From Methylomonas rosea (GTDB lineage: Bacteria; Pseudomonadota; Gammaproteobacteria; Methylococcales; Methylomonadaceae), in the NCBI RefSeq assembly GCF_024505055.1, contig NZ_JANIBL010000021.1, positions 1-64,000 on the forward strand: 64,000 nt of DNA, given 5' to 3'. How positions within the stretch are numbered: position 1 is the stretch's first letter; every line of letters starts with the position of its first letter. This document shows positions 46,063 through 55,355 of the stretch, piece by piece. The position numbers and the translations under genes were made by a program. The notes under the pieces were generated by a model that had not been told where the DNA came from, did no database searches, and was given only the letters and a program-made list of their open reading frames with translations.

Positions 46063-47016
46063 TCATGCTAAAGGAGAAACAAAGCCGTCCGGCTTGACTG
46101 CGAGTACCGAGCAGTGGATACCGTTAAGGATGACTTCGGCAGTGTTGCCGATGATCAGGCCTTTGATACCGGTACGCGCGACTGTCCCCATCACGAGTAA
46201 GTTTACGTCAAGCCTAGCCGCCAAAGCGGGAATATCGTCCCGTGCGTTCCCTCTGACCAGATGCAGTCGTGGCGATAAGTAATTGTAAGCCTCATCGCCT
46301 ATCCAATGCCGTAATTTGACTGCCAAGTCATCGAGTCCGGACTGATAGCGGGCTCTTTCGGCTTCAATCTGTGTTTCGACGGTTTTATAGGGAATTTCGC
46401 CTGCCCACGCGCTCAACATCGAGTCCCAAACATGCACCAGATGTAATTCCGCGAAATCGGAGAGCGCCAGCGAGCTGGCGAGTTCCAAAATTCTGCGGTT
46501 CAAGCTGTCGTCTGCCCGGTCCGCGGACCAGGGATCGAAATCGACGGCGGCCATAATTTTGGCATAATTGGTTTTTTCTGCCGGCCGCATCAACCAGACC
46601 GGGCGCGGACATTTACGCAACAAATGCATGTCCGTACTGCCGAACAAATGGTCTTGAATACCCTGGCCGCCCCCCGCCAATTTGATGACTAAGTCATGGT
46701 CGCCATCCAATGTCTGACCTACGATTTCGATAAATGGGCTGCCAACCCGGATTTGCAAATCAACGGGATTTACGCTGCTATAGCCAAGCACTAACGCCTC
46801 TAGCTTATGGCGTTCCTGCTCGCGCAACTGCATGTCGATCTGCTCCGGGGTAAAAAGATCAAGCAAAGCCCCCAGACGCGGTTGTTCTAGGACATGCAAA
46901 AACGTCAATCTGGCTTGGTTGTTTTCCGCCAGAGCGATCACCCGCGCAATAGCCAGACGCTGATCGACGGCAAACTCCGCGACATACAGGATGTTTTTGA
47001 AACGTTTCATAGCCAT
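46063..47016 (-). CDS. Tandem-domain universal stress protein
   Basis: 317 residues, two Usp domains (about 1-150 and 155-317), as in UspE. FKNILYVAEFAVDQRLAIA and LTFLHVLEQPRL start the first; IMAAVDFDPW and LHLVHVWDSML start the second. The end VMGTVARTGIKGLIIGNTAE carries a glycine-rich nucleotide-binding pattern (G-x2-G-x5-G-N-T). An ATG two codons in (47010) is equally possible. It lies next to the potassium-transport genes. Confidence 0.88.
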   Translation of the reverse strand: MAMKRFKNILYVAEFAVDQRLAIARVIALAENNQARLTFLHVLEQPRLGALLDLFTPEQIDMQLREQERHKLEALVLGYSSVNPVDLQIRVGSPFIEIVGQTLDGDHDLVIKLAGGGQGIQDHLFGSTDMHLLRKCPRPVWLMRPAEKTNYAKIMAAVDFDPWSADRADDSLNRRILELASSLALSDFAELHLVHVWDSMLSAWAGEIPYKTVETQIEAERARYQSGLDDLAVKLRHWIGDEAYNYLSPRLHLVRGNARDDIPALAARLDVNLLVMGTVARTGIKGLIIGNTAEVILNGIHCSVLAVKPDGFVSPLA

Positions 47017-47306
47017 GGTATTGAGATCATAGAAATAGCCGAACCGGTTCCATTCCGGCTATATTGTCCAGGCAATCGAACTCGCTATTTTGGTAGCGGA
47101 TGCGCGCCTTATGCGAAATATTGCCGTTTTCAGCATGCTGATGCAGCTCCGCTCCAGCATTAGACTTTACCGCGTCGCGCTGAGCGAGGCAATCGCCCCT
47201 GTTTACCGGCACGGAACAATTCGGCGTGGGATATAAGGCGCGATTTCGAGCGGGACCGAAAAGGCCGGTCCGGGCTTGCAAGGATGCTTATTTACCCAGA
47301 CATCTA

Positions 47307-47419
47307 AATTCTACTTTGTCAGGTAAGAAGGAAGTCCGCCATACCCGCCGGGAAGCGGGAATCCATGCCGGAATGACGACCTTCGGCAATGTGATACCCG
47401 TATCTGACAAAGTAGAATT
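47307..47419. repeat. 113-bp miniature element with 19-base inverted ends
   Basis: AATTCTACTTTGTCAGGTA at the left and TATCTGACAAAGTAGAATT at the right match in 18 of 19 positions when inverted. Inside are CCCGCCGGGAAGCGGG-type hairpins. Too small to code; it looks like a non-autonomous MITE. In the wider gap 47017-47507 a 84-residue minus-strand frame (47027-47281) has no family and only low coding appeal. Confidence 0.78.
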
Positions 47420-47507
47420 AAGCACGATGAATAATTTTCTAACCCTCACCCGCGCATAAATTGCAACCATCAATAGACCATGAATTCCGGATTACAGAGA
47501 ATCGCCC

Positions 47508-48728
47508 ATGCCCTCCATTGAATTAGTCAGCCTGGTTGGCGCCAGCTTGTTATTAATCAGCGTGTTTTCCAGCAAACTGGCCAGCAAAGTGGGTATTCCT
47601 TCGCTGCTTTTTTTTCTATTGACCGGCTGGCTGATTGGCGAATTCGGTGGACCTGAACTTCACAGCCCGGAAATTGCAAAGTTTATCGGCGATTTTGCGC
47701 TGATTTTTATTTTGTTTACCGGCGGTCTTGACTCGCATTGGCCCAATATTCGCCCGGTTTTGTGGCAGGGATTATGCCTCTCCACGCTAGGCGTGTTTAT
47801 CACCATGCTGCTACTGGGCAGTTTTGCCTGGTTTATCCTCGGCTCGTTCAGCACGTTTTCGCTGGGGGTGCACGGCATCACGCTAACCCAGGGCCTGCTG
47901 CTGGCCGCCATTGTCTCTTCCACGGACGCAGCTGCGGTGTTTTCCGTGTTGCGCTCCAGTCAAATCGTTTTAAAAGGCAAATTGCAACCGCTTCTGGAAC
48001 TTGAATCAAGCAGCAATGACCCGATGGCAGTGTTGCTGACGGTCACCTTGCTCAACTATTCGACCGGGGGCGAATCAGCCTTTCTGGAAGGCGGTATGTT
48101 TCTGGTGCTGCAACTGCTGATAGGTGTGGGCGTTGGGTATGGCGCCGGTCGTTTCATGGTCTGGTTGCTTAATCGCTTGGGCTTAAGTTCGGCCGGCCTG
48201 TATGCCATCGCTTCGATAGCATTGGTGTTGCTGACTTATAGCGGCGCTACATTTATGCATGGCAATGGCTTTTTGGCCGTTTACGTGGCCGGCATTGTGG
48301 CGGGGAACCGGGAGGTTATCCATCAGCACTACATCAGTGCCTTTCACGACAGCTTCGCCTGGCTGATGCAGATCATCATGTTTTTAACCTTGGGCATGCT
48401 GTCGGTACCTTATCGCGCCGAATTGTCTTCCTTGGCCAGCGTTGCTGTGGCGATCAGTCTGTTCCTGATGTTTGTAGCCCGTCCGGTCAGTGTATTCACC
48501 AGTTTGTTCTGGGCCAAGATCGGTTTTAAGGAAAAGCTGCTGGTTTCCTGGGTGGGCCTACGCGGTTCCGTACCTATCGTACTTGCGACTTTTCCGTTGG
48601 CAGCCGGCATCAAAGAGGGTGGAGAGATTTTTGTCCTGATCAGTTTTATTGTGGTGATGTCCGTGTTGATACAGGGTTTTTCGCTAGCGGCTCTGGCACG
48701 CTGGCTGGGACTGGCGGAGAAAAAATAA
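47508..48728 (+). CDS. CPA1-type cation/proton antiporter (NhaP2/CvrA-like, no cytoplasmic domain)
   Basis: 406 residues with about 12 membrane helices. GIPSLLFFLLTGWLIGEFG, FALIFILFTGGLDSHW, AAIVSSTDAAAVFSVLRSS (with the ion-binding aspartate), LESSSNDPMAVLL and VSWVGLRGSVPIVLATFPL follow the K+/Na+:H+ antiporter plan. NhaP2-type proteins usually run on to about 570 residues with TrkA-C and CorC-like domains; these are absent, yet a free RCK protein lies just downstream on the other strand. Confidence 0.88.
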   Translation: MPSIELVSLVGASLLLISVFSSKLASKVGIPSLLFFLLTGWLIGEFGGPELHSPEIAKFIGDFALIFILFTGGLDSHWPNIRPVLWQGLCLSTLGVFITMLLLGSFAWFILGSFSTFSLGVHGITLTQGLLLAAIVSSTDAAAVFSVLRSSQIVLKGKLQPLLELESSSNDPMAVLLTVTLLNYSTGGESAFLEGGMFLVLQLLIGVGVGYGAGRFMVWLLNRLGLSSAGLYAIASIALVLLTYSGATFMHGNGFLAVYVAGIVAGNREVIHQHYISAFHDSFAWLMQIIMFLTLGMLSVPYRAELSSLASVAVAISLFLMFVARPVSVFTSLFWAKIGFKEKLLVSWVGLRGSVPIVLATFPLAAGIKEGGEIFVLISFIVVMSVLIQGFSLAALARWLGLAEKK

Positions 48729-48757
48729 AATCGGTTAGGTGCTAGTCCAAGAGCGGA

Positions 48758-49462
48758 CTAAATTTTACAAAACTCATTTTCGACGTCTTTCTTAAATGCT
48801 CTAATTTCCCGTGAGGGGCCCAAAATCACCAAAATATCGCCAACACTCAGACGGCGGTCGAATTCCTCGACCACAAAATGCAGCTGTTCGCTGACTTGTT
48901 TATTGACGATACCTATCAATATCAAATTGTACTGCGAACTTAAATGTAGCTGTGCGACATGAGCATTCTCCAGATAGCTGTTTTCCGGGATCGTCACCTC
49001 GGCCAGATGCAGATCGTGTCTGCCGAATACGGTGTGATCGAAAATATCATTGATATCCGGCCGCTTCAGCATATCGTGAATTTTGCGCCCGCAGATTTCG
49101 TAAGGGTCGATAATCTTGTTGGCACCGGCCGCGATGAGTTTTTCCGCCGACTCCGGACTATCGACAATGGCGACGATATTCAACTCCTTATCCAGCGCCC
49201 GCGCCGACAGCGTCAGAAATACATTTTCCGAGTCCGTGTCGAAAAAGCAAAATAGCGTATCGATGTGCGCGCCTATGCCGATCAGCTTCAAATCGTCGTC
49301 GCTACGAAAATCGATATTGGCGGTTTCAAAACCGTTTTCCCGCGCCAGCGCTGCTTTGATCGGATCATGATCGATGACGGTGATTTGATACAGCTCTTTG
49401 TCCAGCCGGCTAATGGCCTCGAACGACAGCCGGTTGTAACCGAAGACGGCGATGTTTTTCAT
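48758..49462 (-). CDS. Stand-alone RCK (TrkA-N/TrkA-C) protein
   Basis: 234 residues. A Rossmann-like RCK_N part begins MKNIAVFGYNRLSFEAISRL; the usual GxGxxG is altered to FGYNRLS, so nucleotide binding may be lost or changed. VIDHDPIKAALARENGF and NIVAIVDSPESAEKLIAAGA follow, then an RCK_C part ending SVGDILVILGPSREI. RCK proteins gate potassium channels and transporters. It overlaps the RCK-channel gene by four bases. Confidence 0.85.
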   Translation of the reverse strand: MKNIAVFGYNRLSFEAISRLDKELYQITVIDHDPIKAALARENGFETANIDFRSDDDLKLIGIGAHIDTLFCFFDTDSENVFLTLSARALDKELNIVAIVDSPESAEKLIAAGANKIIDPYEICGRKIHDMLKRPDINDIFDHTVFGRHDLHLAEVTIPENSYLENAHVAQLHLSSQYNLILIGIVNKQVSEQLHFVVEEFDRRLSVGDILVILGPSREIRAFKKDVENEFCKI

Positions 49463-51063
49463 TTGGGCTTCCTGCTGAATAAACGGCGTTGTTCCACCTG
49501 GTCGCGAAAATGATCGATGCCGTACTTGCGGCCCAATAACACCAGCATGTCGCCGTGCCGCAAAATAAAGTCCACTTCCGGATTGAAATAAAAATGTTGC
49601 TGCTTAACCTGGTATTTATTCTTATGTTTCAAATGAATCGGATTGTCGCTGATCACACCCAACAAGGTGAGCTTGCGCTGCTGTAAATCCAGTTGACCGA
49701 TTTGTTGATTATCCAGAGGCGACTTTTCGCTGACCAATACCGACTCCATCACGGTCTCGGTTTGATTATGCAAAATACCGGATATGGCCTCGAAAGCAAC
49801 GGGCTGCCCAACAAATTCCGCCGCCAGCAAACCGGCAATCTCAAACGGCCTGATGACGTTATCAGCCCCAGCTTGGTAGAGTTTATTGACATTATCGTGG
49901 CGGTTGGCGCGGGAAATAATCCGCAGGTTTTTATTTAAATGCCGGCTGGTTAGAGTCACATAGACGTTAATCACATCGTCGCCGGTAATGCACAAAATCG
50001 CGCTGGCGCCGCGGCATATACCGGCGTTGATCAGCACTTCATTATTACTGGCATCGCTTTCTATTGCCAGATAACCGCGTTTCTTAGCTAACTCAATCCG
50101 CGCCGGCACTCTATCGATGATTAAAAATTTCTGCCTGTCATTGTGCAAATGCCGGGCAATCTCCTGTCCGACCCGACCAAAACCGCAAATGATGATGAAG
50201 TTGTCGTAGCGGTCCAGTTCGGCATAAGTTCTGGTTTCGCGAACCGACAGCATCTTCTCGCTGAACGCGGCGATCAGGATGGAAGTGAAGAACGACAACA
50301 CACCCAAACTGGCCAGTATCAGAAAAATCGTGACCCAGCGCCCGCCGGTGGTCTGCGGGGTTATGTCGCCAAAACCCACTGTCGCCAAGGTAACAATGGT
50401 CCAATAAAACGCGTCGAATAAATTATGAATACCGCTGTTGGTTGCTTGATATTCGAACATGTAAATCGACACGCTGGCGATAAACACCAAAAAGCAGGTG
50501 AAGATCAGCAGGGTCATCAACTCGAAGCGCTTGCTGGCCAGGGCGTCGGCAAACAATTTAGCGCTATTGGAGTAACGGAATAACTTGAACAGCCGGAAAA
50601 TGATGAAGATCCGCAAGATCGCCAGCGGCCGATAACTGGGCAGAATAGCCAAGATGTCTATGATCGCAAACGGCGAGGTTATGTATTCCATGTCCCTGAC
50701 GAAGGCTTTGCGAAATACCCCGAGCAGATTGAAATCCAGATTCAAATACAGCGCTTTCTCGTATTCCTCGATGATGACTTTATAGGTATCGGAATAAATC
50801 CAGCCCCGCAGGCAATATTCGACAATGAACACCATCAAAATCGCCAGCTCGAAATAGCCGCCCATCTTGCTGTCTTCGTGTTCTATGTCGTAAATCAGAA
50901 ATATCACGCTCAAAATCAGCAGGCCAATCATCGTCGCATCGAAATATTTCTTTTTCCGACTATGGCTGTTTTCCAGCAGGTCGTAAAAAAACAGCTTGGC
51001 TTTTCGATACCAATCGGCGGATTTAAGGTAATAAGCGCAATAAACGATGAGTTTGGCTAGCAT
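49459..51063 (-). CDS. Voltage-gated-type potassium channel with RCK domain
   Basis: 534 residues. Six membrane segments; S4-like RPLAILRIFIIFRLFKLFRY (about 145-163) has repeated arginines, and the selectivity filter is TLATVGFGDITPQ (TVGFGD at 228-233). A cytoplasmic RCK domain follows, with the intact motif IICGFGRVGQEIARHL, and TrkA_C-like ends (LRHGDMLVLLGRKYGIDH). The co-translated downstream gene supplies a second, degenerate RCK. Confidence 0.92.
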   Translation of the reverse strand: MLAKLIVYCAYYLKSADWYRKAKLFFYDLLENSHSRKKKYFDATMIGLLILSVIFLIYDIEHEDSKMGGYFELAILMVFIVEYCLRGWIYSDTYKVIIEEYEKALYLNLDFNLLGVFRKAFVRDMEYITSPFAIIDILAILPSYRPLAILRIFIIFRLFKLFRYSNSAKLFADALASKRFELMTLLIFTCFLVFIASVSIYMFEYQATNSGIHNLFDAFYWTIVTLATVGFGDITPQTTGGRWVTIFLILASLGVLSFFTSILIAAFSEKMLSVRETRTYAELDRYDNFIIICGFGRVGQEIARHLHNDRQKFLIIDRVPARIELAKKRGYLAIESDASNNEVLINAGICRGASAILCITGDDVINVYVTLTSRHLNKNLRIISRANRHDNVNKLYQAGADNVIRPFEIAGLLAAEFVGQPVAFEAISGILHNQTETVMESVLVSEKSPLDNQQIGQLDLQQRKLTLLGVISDNPIHLKHKNKYQVKQQHFYFNPEVDFILRHGDMLVLLGRKYGIDHFRDQVEQRRLFSRKPK

Positions 51064-51069
51064 CTGGGA

Positions 51070-51783
51070 TTATTTCTTAAATTCGATCACTTTGCTGGAT
51101 GGGTTTAAATTGATTTCGTCGATGACGCTGTGCGGGCCTGCTTGCAGGATATAAGAAATCGCATCGGCAACATCCTCAGCCATCAAGGCTTGGCCGGATT
51201 GTTTGCCGGGTGCGAACGACAATGTATCAAAAAACGCAGTATCGACCATGCCCGGATTAACCAAGGACACCCGCACCGCGCTTTTGCCGCACTCGTCGCG
51301 CAAAGCCTGGCTAAATCCGCGCAATGCAAATTTGCTGGCGCAATAGATGCTGCCGTTGCGGCTGCCTTTTAAAGCCGCTTCCGAACCGATATACACCAGA
51401 TTGGCGTGTGTTTTTTGCTTTAGTTTCGGTAACAGCGCTCGCGTCAGGCAGGCCTGTGCGGTGAAATTGACGGTCATCAAGGTTTCGATTTGTTCGAAGG
51501 AAAATTGCTCCAGACCGCCGAATTGGCCGTAACCGGCGGCAAATACCACCGCATCCAAATCCGGGAAATCATTTTGCAGCTGTTTGGCAAACAGCGGAAC
51601 GCCGGCTAATTTAGCCAGATCCAGCTGGACGCCGACAAAATTGGGGTGAACTTTGGTAAACCGCCGGCAATCTCGGGACGTGCCAATGACTTGGTGACCG
51701 TGCGCCAGCAGTTGTCGCGCAATCGCCCGGCCAATGCCGGAGCTGGCGCCGGTCACCAGTAGCGTGCGCTTTAAAGTATGCAT
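51070..51783 (-). CDS. Short-chain dehydrogenase/reductase (SDR)
   Basis: 237 residues. The NAD(P) motif is TGASSGIGRAIARQL; FAAGYGQFGG and the catalytic triad region IGSEAALKG...YCASKFALRGFSQAL (Ser, Tyr, Lys) follow, with VNPGMVDTAFF after it. Substrate unknown. Its ATG lies inside the end of the SPL-like gene (13-base overlap), so the two are an operon. Confidence 0.9.
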   Translation of the reverse strand: MHTLKRTLLVTGASSGIGRAIARQLLAHGHQVIGTSRDCRRFTKVHPNFVGVQLDLAKLAGVPLFAKQLQNDFPDLDAVVFAAGYGQFGGLEQFSFEQIETLMTVNFTAQACLTRALLPKLKQKTHANLVYIGSEAALKGSRNGSIYCASKFALRGFSQALRDECGKSAVRVSLVNPGMVDTAFFDTLSFAPGKQSGQALMAEDVADAISYILQAGPHSVIDEINLNPSSKVIEFKK

Positions 51784-52763
51784 GGGAAAAATGCGCTTTG
51801 CGGAATGTATTCCAGCAACATTTGCGAGCAGTCCGCCATCATCGCCTGTTCCAGTTCAGCGCGGTAAGACACCATGCCGGACGCGGTTTGCAGCGGGCTG
51901 GCGAACAGCTTTTCATCCGGGTACAGCTTGTGGATTTTTTTGAAGTATTGCTCGGGTAATCGAAACACCCCCAGACTGACCGAATGTAAAGCCTGAGCAT
52001 CGATCATAGCGAATACTTGTTCAAACAACGCCCGGTATTGCTGCCGATAGTCGTGCTGATAAATTAAAGGGTCGAAACGCAAACCGACCTGCCAGCCTTG
52101 CTGCTGCAATTTGGCGGCGGCTTCGATGCGCTTGGTTACATTGGGTGCTTTGGCTTCCACCTTATCGGCCACCGCATCCGGCGAGAGGCTAAACGCCACC
52201 ACGCAGCGCGGCACCACCTCGCGATTCAACAGACTTCTAATCTGCGTACTCTTGGTGCGCAGTTCCAGCCAGGCGTTGGGCATGTCGGCAAACACTGGCA
52301 AAAACTGCTCGGCAAAATCGGTGACCGGCTCGAAAGCCAGGCTGTCGCAATCGTAACCGGAGAAAAAATAAACATCCTCATCCGGGGTTTGCAAACAGGT
52401 TTGGCGAATCTGCTCTTGAAAATCCTCGTAATTTACAAACAGCACGTAATTGGCCGACTGGTACATGCCCTGCAAAAAGCAATAACGGCAGTCGTACAAG
52501 CAATTAAGCATGTGCGAAAAATAATAATTGCGCTGCCCACCGATGCCGTAACCGGTGGGCGCCGGCAATACGAACTTTTGGTATTTTTCCGCCAGAATCA
52601 ATGCCGGATGCTGCTTCTGCAAACGAAAGTTTTGCGCCTTGGGATTAAACACCTCGCCGTACCGCTCGCAAGCCACCGTCCGCGCTTGCGGAAAACGCCG
52701 CCGAATCGTCGCTACGCGCGGATGCTGCTCGATAGCGGATTCGATGTATAGGGTGTCGATCAT
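51771..52763 (-). CDS. SPL-family radical SAM protein
   Basis: 330 residues from MIDTLYIESAIEQHPRVATI. The radical-SAM motif is CLYDCRYC (Cys88, Cys92, Cys95), followed by a further cysteine, Cys139 (SGYDCDSLAFEP), 44 residues after the cluster. In Bacillus spore photoproduct lyase the hydrogen-donor Cys141 is 43 residues after the cluster, so this position may correspond. Non-spore-forming bacteria carry SPL-family relatives of unproven function. A start 46 codons further up adds no family sequence. Confidence 0.88.
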   Translation of the reverse strand: MIDTLYIESAIEQHPRVATIRRRFPQARTVACERYGEVFNPKAQNFRLQKQHPALILAEKYQKFVLPAPTGYGIGGQRNYYFSHMLNCLYDCRYCFLQGMYQSANYVLFVNYEDFQEQIRQTCLQTPDEDVYFFSGYDCDSLAFEPVTDFAEQFLPVFADMPNAWLELRTKSTQIRSLLNREVVPRCVVAFSLSPDAVADKVEAKAPNVTKRIEAAAKLQQQGWQVGLRFDPLIYQHDYRQQYRALFEQVFAMIDAQALHSVSLGVFRLPEQYFKKIHKLYPDEKLFASPLQTASGMVSYRAELEQAMMADCSQMLLEYIPQSAFFPCIL

Positions 52764-52832
52764 GATGGATGAATGCAGCAATAGGCGGTTGGGCATTATA
52801 AATGATTGCCGCACAGGGCGTGGTGACCGCGA

Positions 52833-52854
52833 TAGGGCGCCGGCTTGCGCCCTA
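52833..52854. repeat. Perfect 8-bp hairpin in the 52764-53170 gap
   Basis: TAGGGCGC, loop CGGCTT, GCGCCCTA: a perfect stem just upstream of the SPL-like gene. The rest of this 407-base gap has AT-rich, promoter-like stretches near 52950 and 53110; a 73-residue frame within it is not convincing. Confidence 0.4.
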
Positions 52855-53170
52855 GAAAACCGAGAATCGGGGCGCTGCGGCAACTTGTCGCAACCACCCA
52901 TTGCAAATGGTCCGTTGTCGACGCGCTAAATCCGTTATGATGGTCCCTGAAAAGCAATAATGTTTTTCAATTGGACCCAGTAGGAAAAAAGATACTTCCA
53001 ATCAGCATGGATTTGCTCCAAGCCTTTTGTCGGCAATTTGCCAAAAGGTGCTGTGCCGGTGCTCGTTCGCGACAAACTTAGACAGTAAGTTTCCGGTACA
53101 AAAAATCTATTCTGTGATGACGTGTTTTTTAGGGCATTGGACCTATTAACCATCACATGAAATCTACTTA

Positions 53171-53527
53171 ATGAAATTATTTACAAAAGCAGTGTTAACC
53201 CTGTCATTGGCAGCGTCTTTGAGTCTGGCCAACGTATGCGCATTTGCTGCTGAAGAAGCACCAGCTGCCGCAGCGCAATCCGGTACCGCCGGCATTATCT
53301 CTCACATAGAAAAAGCGCTGGTTGAAGTCGGCAAAAGCGATTTCTCCGCTGCGCAGATTCATCTGAAAGCCGCCAGAAACAGTTCCGAAGCGATTGCCGG
53401 CAGTTCCGAAGCCGCGAAAAAAGCTCACGCATCTTTGATGCAAGGACAGATCCAGTCTAAAGCCGGTAACGTAGCCAAAGCTACTGAAGAATTGACCAAG
53501 ACTATCGAACTGTATAAAGCGCTTTAA
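53171..53527 (+). CDS. Small exported helical protein
   Basis: 118 residues: signal peptide MKLFTKAVLTLSLAASLSLA ending VCAFA, an Ala-rich stretch, then helical repeat-like sequence (GIISHIEKALVEVGKSDFSA, AQIHLKAARNSSEAIAGSS, KATEELTKTIELYKAL), resembling TPR or a coiled helical bundle. No family name. There is no obvious ribosome site before the ATG, which follows an in-frame TAA-like stretch. Confidence 0.65.
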   Translation: MKLFTKAVLTLSLAASLSLANVCAFAAEEAPAAAAQSGTAGIISHIEKALVEVGKSDFSAAQIHLKAARNSSEAIAGSSEAAKKAHASLMQGQIQSKAGNVAKATEELTKTIELYKAL

Positions 53528-53604
53528 AGCTTGAACAGGGCTGGGCTGTTACGTCGGTCCAGCCTAAATTCTAGGGAAAACCACACCCCTAATAAGCAAC
53601 ACAG

Positions 53605-54498
53605 TCACATCCCAAAATAGGCATAGCCGGTAACGGCTATAACGCCGATTGCAACAATCTTGATCTTATCCACCAGCGCTTGCTGACCCCAAAAGTAAAA
53701 ACAACTGGCTTTTTTGCGGCACCAGAAAGCTATCAGGCTATTGCCGGCCCGCCGACAGTTATGCGGCACAATGCGCCAAAGAAAGTACAGGCCGATCAGG
53801 CCGATCGTACACAGAATATAAAAAACGATGACTTGCGTAGCGTGTGTATCGGTATGGAATGCGTGTTCTATGACATGGTCCAGATTGTATTCCGCATACT
53901 CGAAGATCAAGTGTATGACGTGTAAAACAACTTCGAAAATATGATGGACGAAGCCCATTAACAGCCCGAATGCGGCATCCGGCATCGCCAGGACGAATAA
54001 GACCAGGCTCAGCAATGCACCGTTCACGGCCCACTGCTGTTTTTTATTCCTGTCGATATGTTGGCTTAACAGTGCCGTATCTTCGGGCGTCAGATTGATG
54101 AATTGGGCGCCGATTAAATACGGATAACGGTCGTTTTCGTAAGGGTTGCTGGGTTTGCAATACACCACCTTACAGCAGGTCATGATTGCCGTCATGCTGG
54201 ATAACAGCAATATCCGCAACATCAGATAATCGCCGGCTTGCAAAGGGTCTTTCGAGGTAAACGCAATACCGCTGGCGCTGATATTGACGTTGAGCGTATC
54301 GTTTTCCCGGCTTTGCGAATCGGGCAGCGCATGAGGCGCGGCGGCATCAGACCGATCGCTGTTACTCAGCAAAGCATCGAAATTTTCCGGCGCTTGCATG
54401 TGCCCATCCCGATCAATCTTTCGATAGAAAAGATTGGCTTGTTCATAGATGCGAAAAGCCACTCTGCGATTCAATTTCTCGCCGTTTACCTTAGCCAT
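53605..54498 (-). CDS. PilZ-domain protein with C-terminal membrane segments
   Basis: 297 residues from MAKVNGEKLNRRVAFRIYEQ. The N-terminal half is PilZ-like: RRVAFRIYEQANLFYRK (RxxxR-type basic start), VNISASGIAFTS (the DxSxxG-type pattern, here N-x-S-x-x-G) and YPYLIGAQFINLTPED. The C-terminal half has about three membrane helices, with histidine-rich stretches (GFVHHIFEVVLHVIHLIFEY). PilZ domains bind cyclic-di-GMP; binding here is inferred. Confidence 0.8.
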   Translation of the reverse strand: MAKVNGEKLNRRVAFRIYEQANLFYRKIDRDGHMQAPENFDALLSNSDRSDAAAPHALPDSQSRENDTLNVNISASGIAFTSKDPLQAGDYLMLRILLLSSMTAIMTCCKVVYCKPSNPYENDRYPYLIGAQFINLTPEDTALLSQHIDRNKKQQWAVNGALLSLVLFVLAMPDAAFGLLMGFVHHIFEVVLHVIHLIFEYAEYNLDHVIEHAFHTDTHATQVIVFYILCTIGLIGLYFLWRIVPHNCRRAGNSLIAFWCRKKASCFYFWGQQALVDKIKIVAIGVIAVTGYAYFGM

Positions 54499-54606
54499 AT
54501 TCATCAAACCCTAAAAATCGCGCGTTACACCCTGTCGATGATAGTCCAAGACCGCGAACTCTCAATCCGAATAAAAAATATCTCAGACGCAGACCGGTAT
54601 GCCGGC

Positions 54607-55197
54607 TCAGGTTTGGTCTTTGTTCACCCAATGTTTTACAGCAGGCGGCTGATAATTGACATAGCGGTCCAGCAATACTTGCGGATCGGCCTCGACCATT
54701 AACATGCCACGGTGATGCGGCTTGACGAATTGCTCGGCAGCAACATGATCCAGAAAGTTGATCAAGGCATCGTAATAACCCGCCACATTTAACAAACCGC
54801 AGGGCTTTTGATGAAATCCAAGCTGCGCCCAGGTCCAAATTTCAAATAGCTCCTCCAGCGTACCGATACCGCCGGGCAGTGCTATAAAGCCGTCCGCCAG
54901 TTCGGCCATCAGCATTTTTCGTTCGTGCATGGATTGGGTGACGTGCAATTCGGTCAGATTGGGATGGGCGACCTCTTTGTGCGCCAAGGCCTTGGGAATA
55001 ACGCCAATCGCTTGGCCGCCGAGTTTTAACACCTGGTCCGCGACCATGCCCATGATGCCGATCCCGGCACCGCCGTAAATCAAGCGGATGTTACGGCTGA
55101 CCAGCGCGGCGGCCAAGGCTTGCGCGGCCTCGCCGTATGCCTCAAGCCGGCCGGAACTGGAACCGCAATAGATGCAGATGCTGTTTATCGATGTCAT
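54607..55197 (-). CDS. LOG family protein (phosphoribohydrolase-like)
   Basis: 196 residues with the family start ICIYCGSSSGRLEAYGEAA, LIYGGAGIGIMGMVADQVL, and the signature FIALPGGIGTLEELFEIWTW (PGGxGTxxE). Members cleave nucleoside 5'-monophosphates to base and ribose 5-phosphate (cytokinin-activating in plants). The bacterial role is likely purine nucleotide turnover. Divergent from ribF. Confidence 0.92.
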   Translation of the reverse strand: MTSINSICIYCGSSSGRLEAYGEAAQALAAALVSRNIRLIYGGAGIGIMGMVADQVLKLGGQAIGVIPKALAHKEVAHPNLTELHVTQSMHERKMLMAELADGFIALPGGIGTLEELFEIWTWAQLGFHQKPCGLLNVAGYYDALINFLDHVAAEQFVKPHHRGMLMVEADPQVLLDRYVNYQPPAVKHWVNKDQT

Positions 55198-55355
55198 GTC
55201 GGTGGTTTGCCGGGTAACTTGGAGGGCTTATATTCGGTGGAAAACCGTGATGCGGCAAGACGAATTTTAGCGCCGCCAAATGCGTTGGCCATTGCCGGCA
55301 TGGTCGCTCACCGGCTGTTACTGATAGAATTAGTCTTTTTAGTCAGACAGCCATC

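Noticed and set aside
47027..47281. 84-residue minus-strand frame with two cysteines near the end
   Set aside because: No clear ribosome site, no recognised family, and adjacent to a miniature element; coding cannot be supported by eye.
52935..53156. 73-residue minus-strand frame upstream of the small exported gene
   Set aside because: No family resemblance and it covers the probable promoter region of the gene at 53171.
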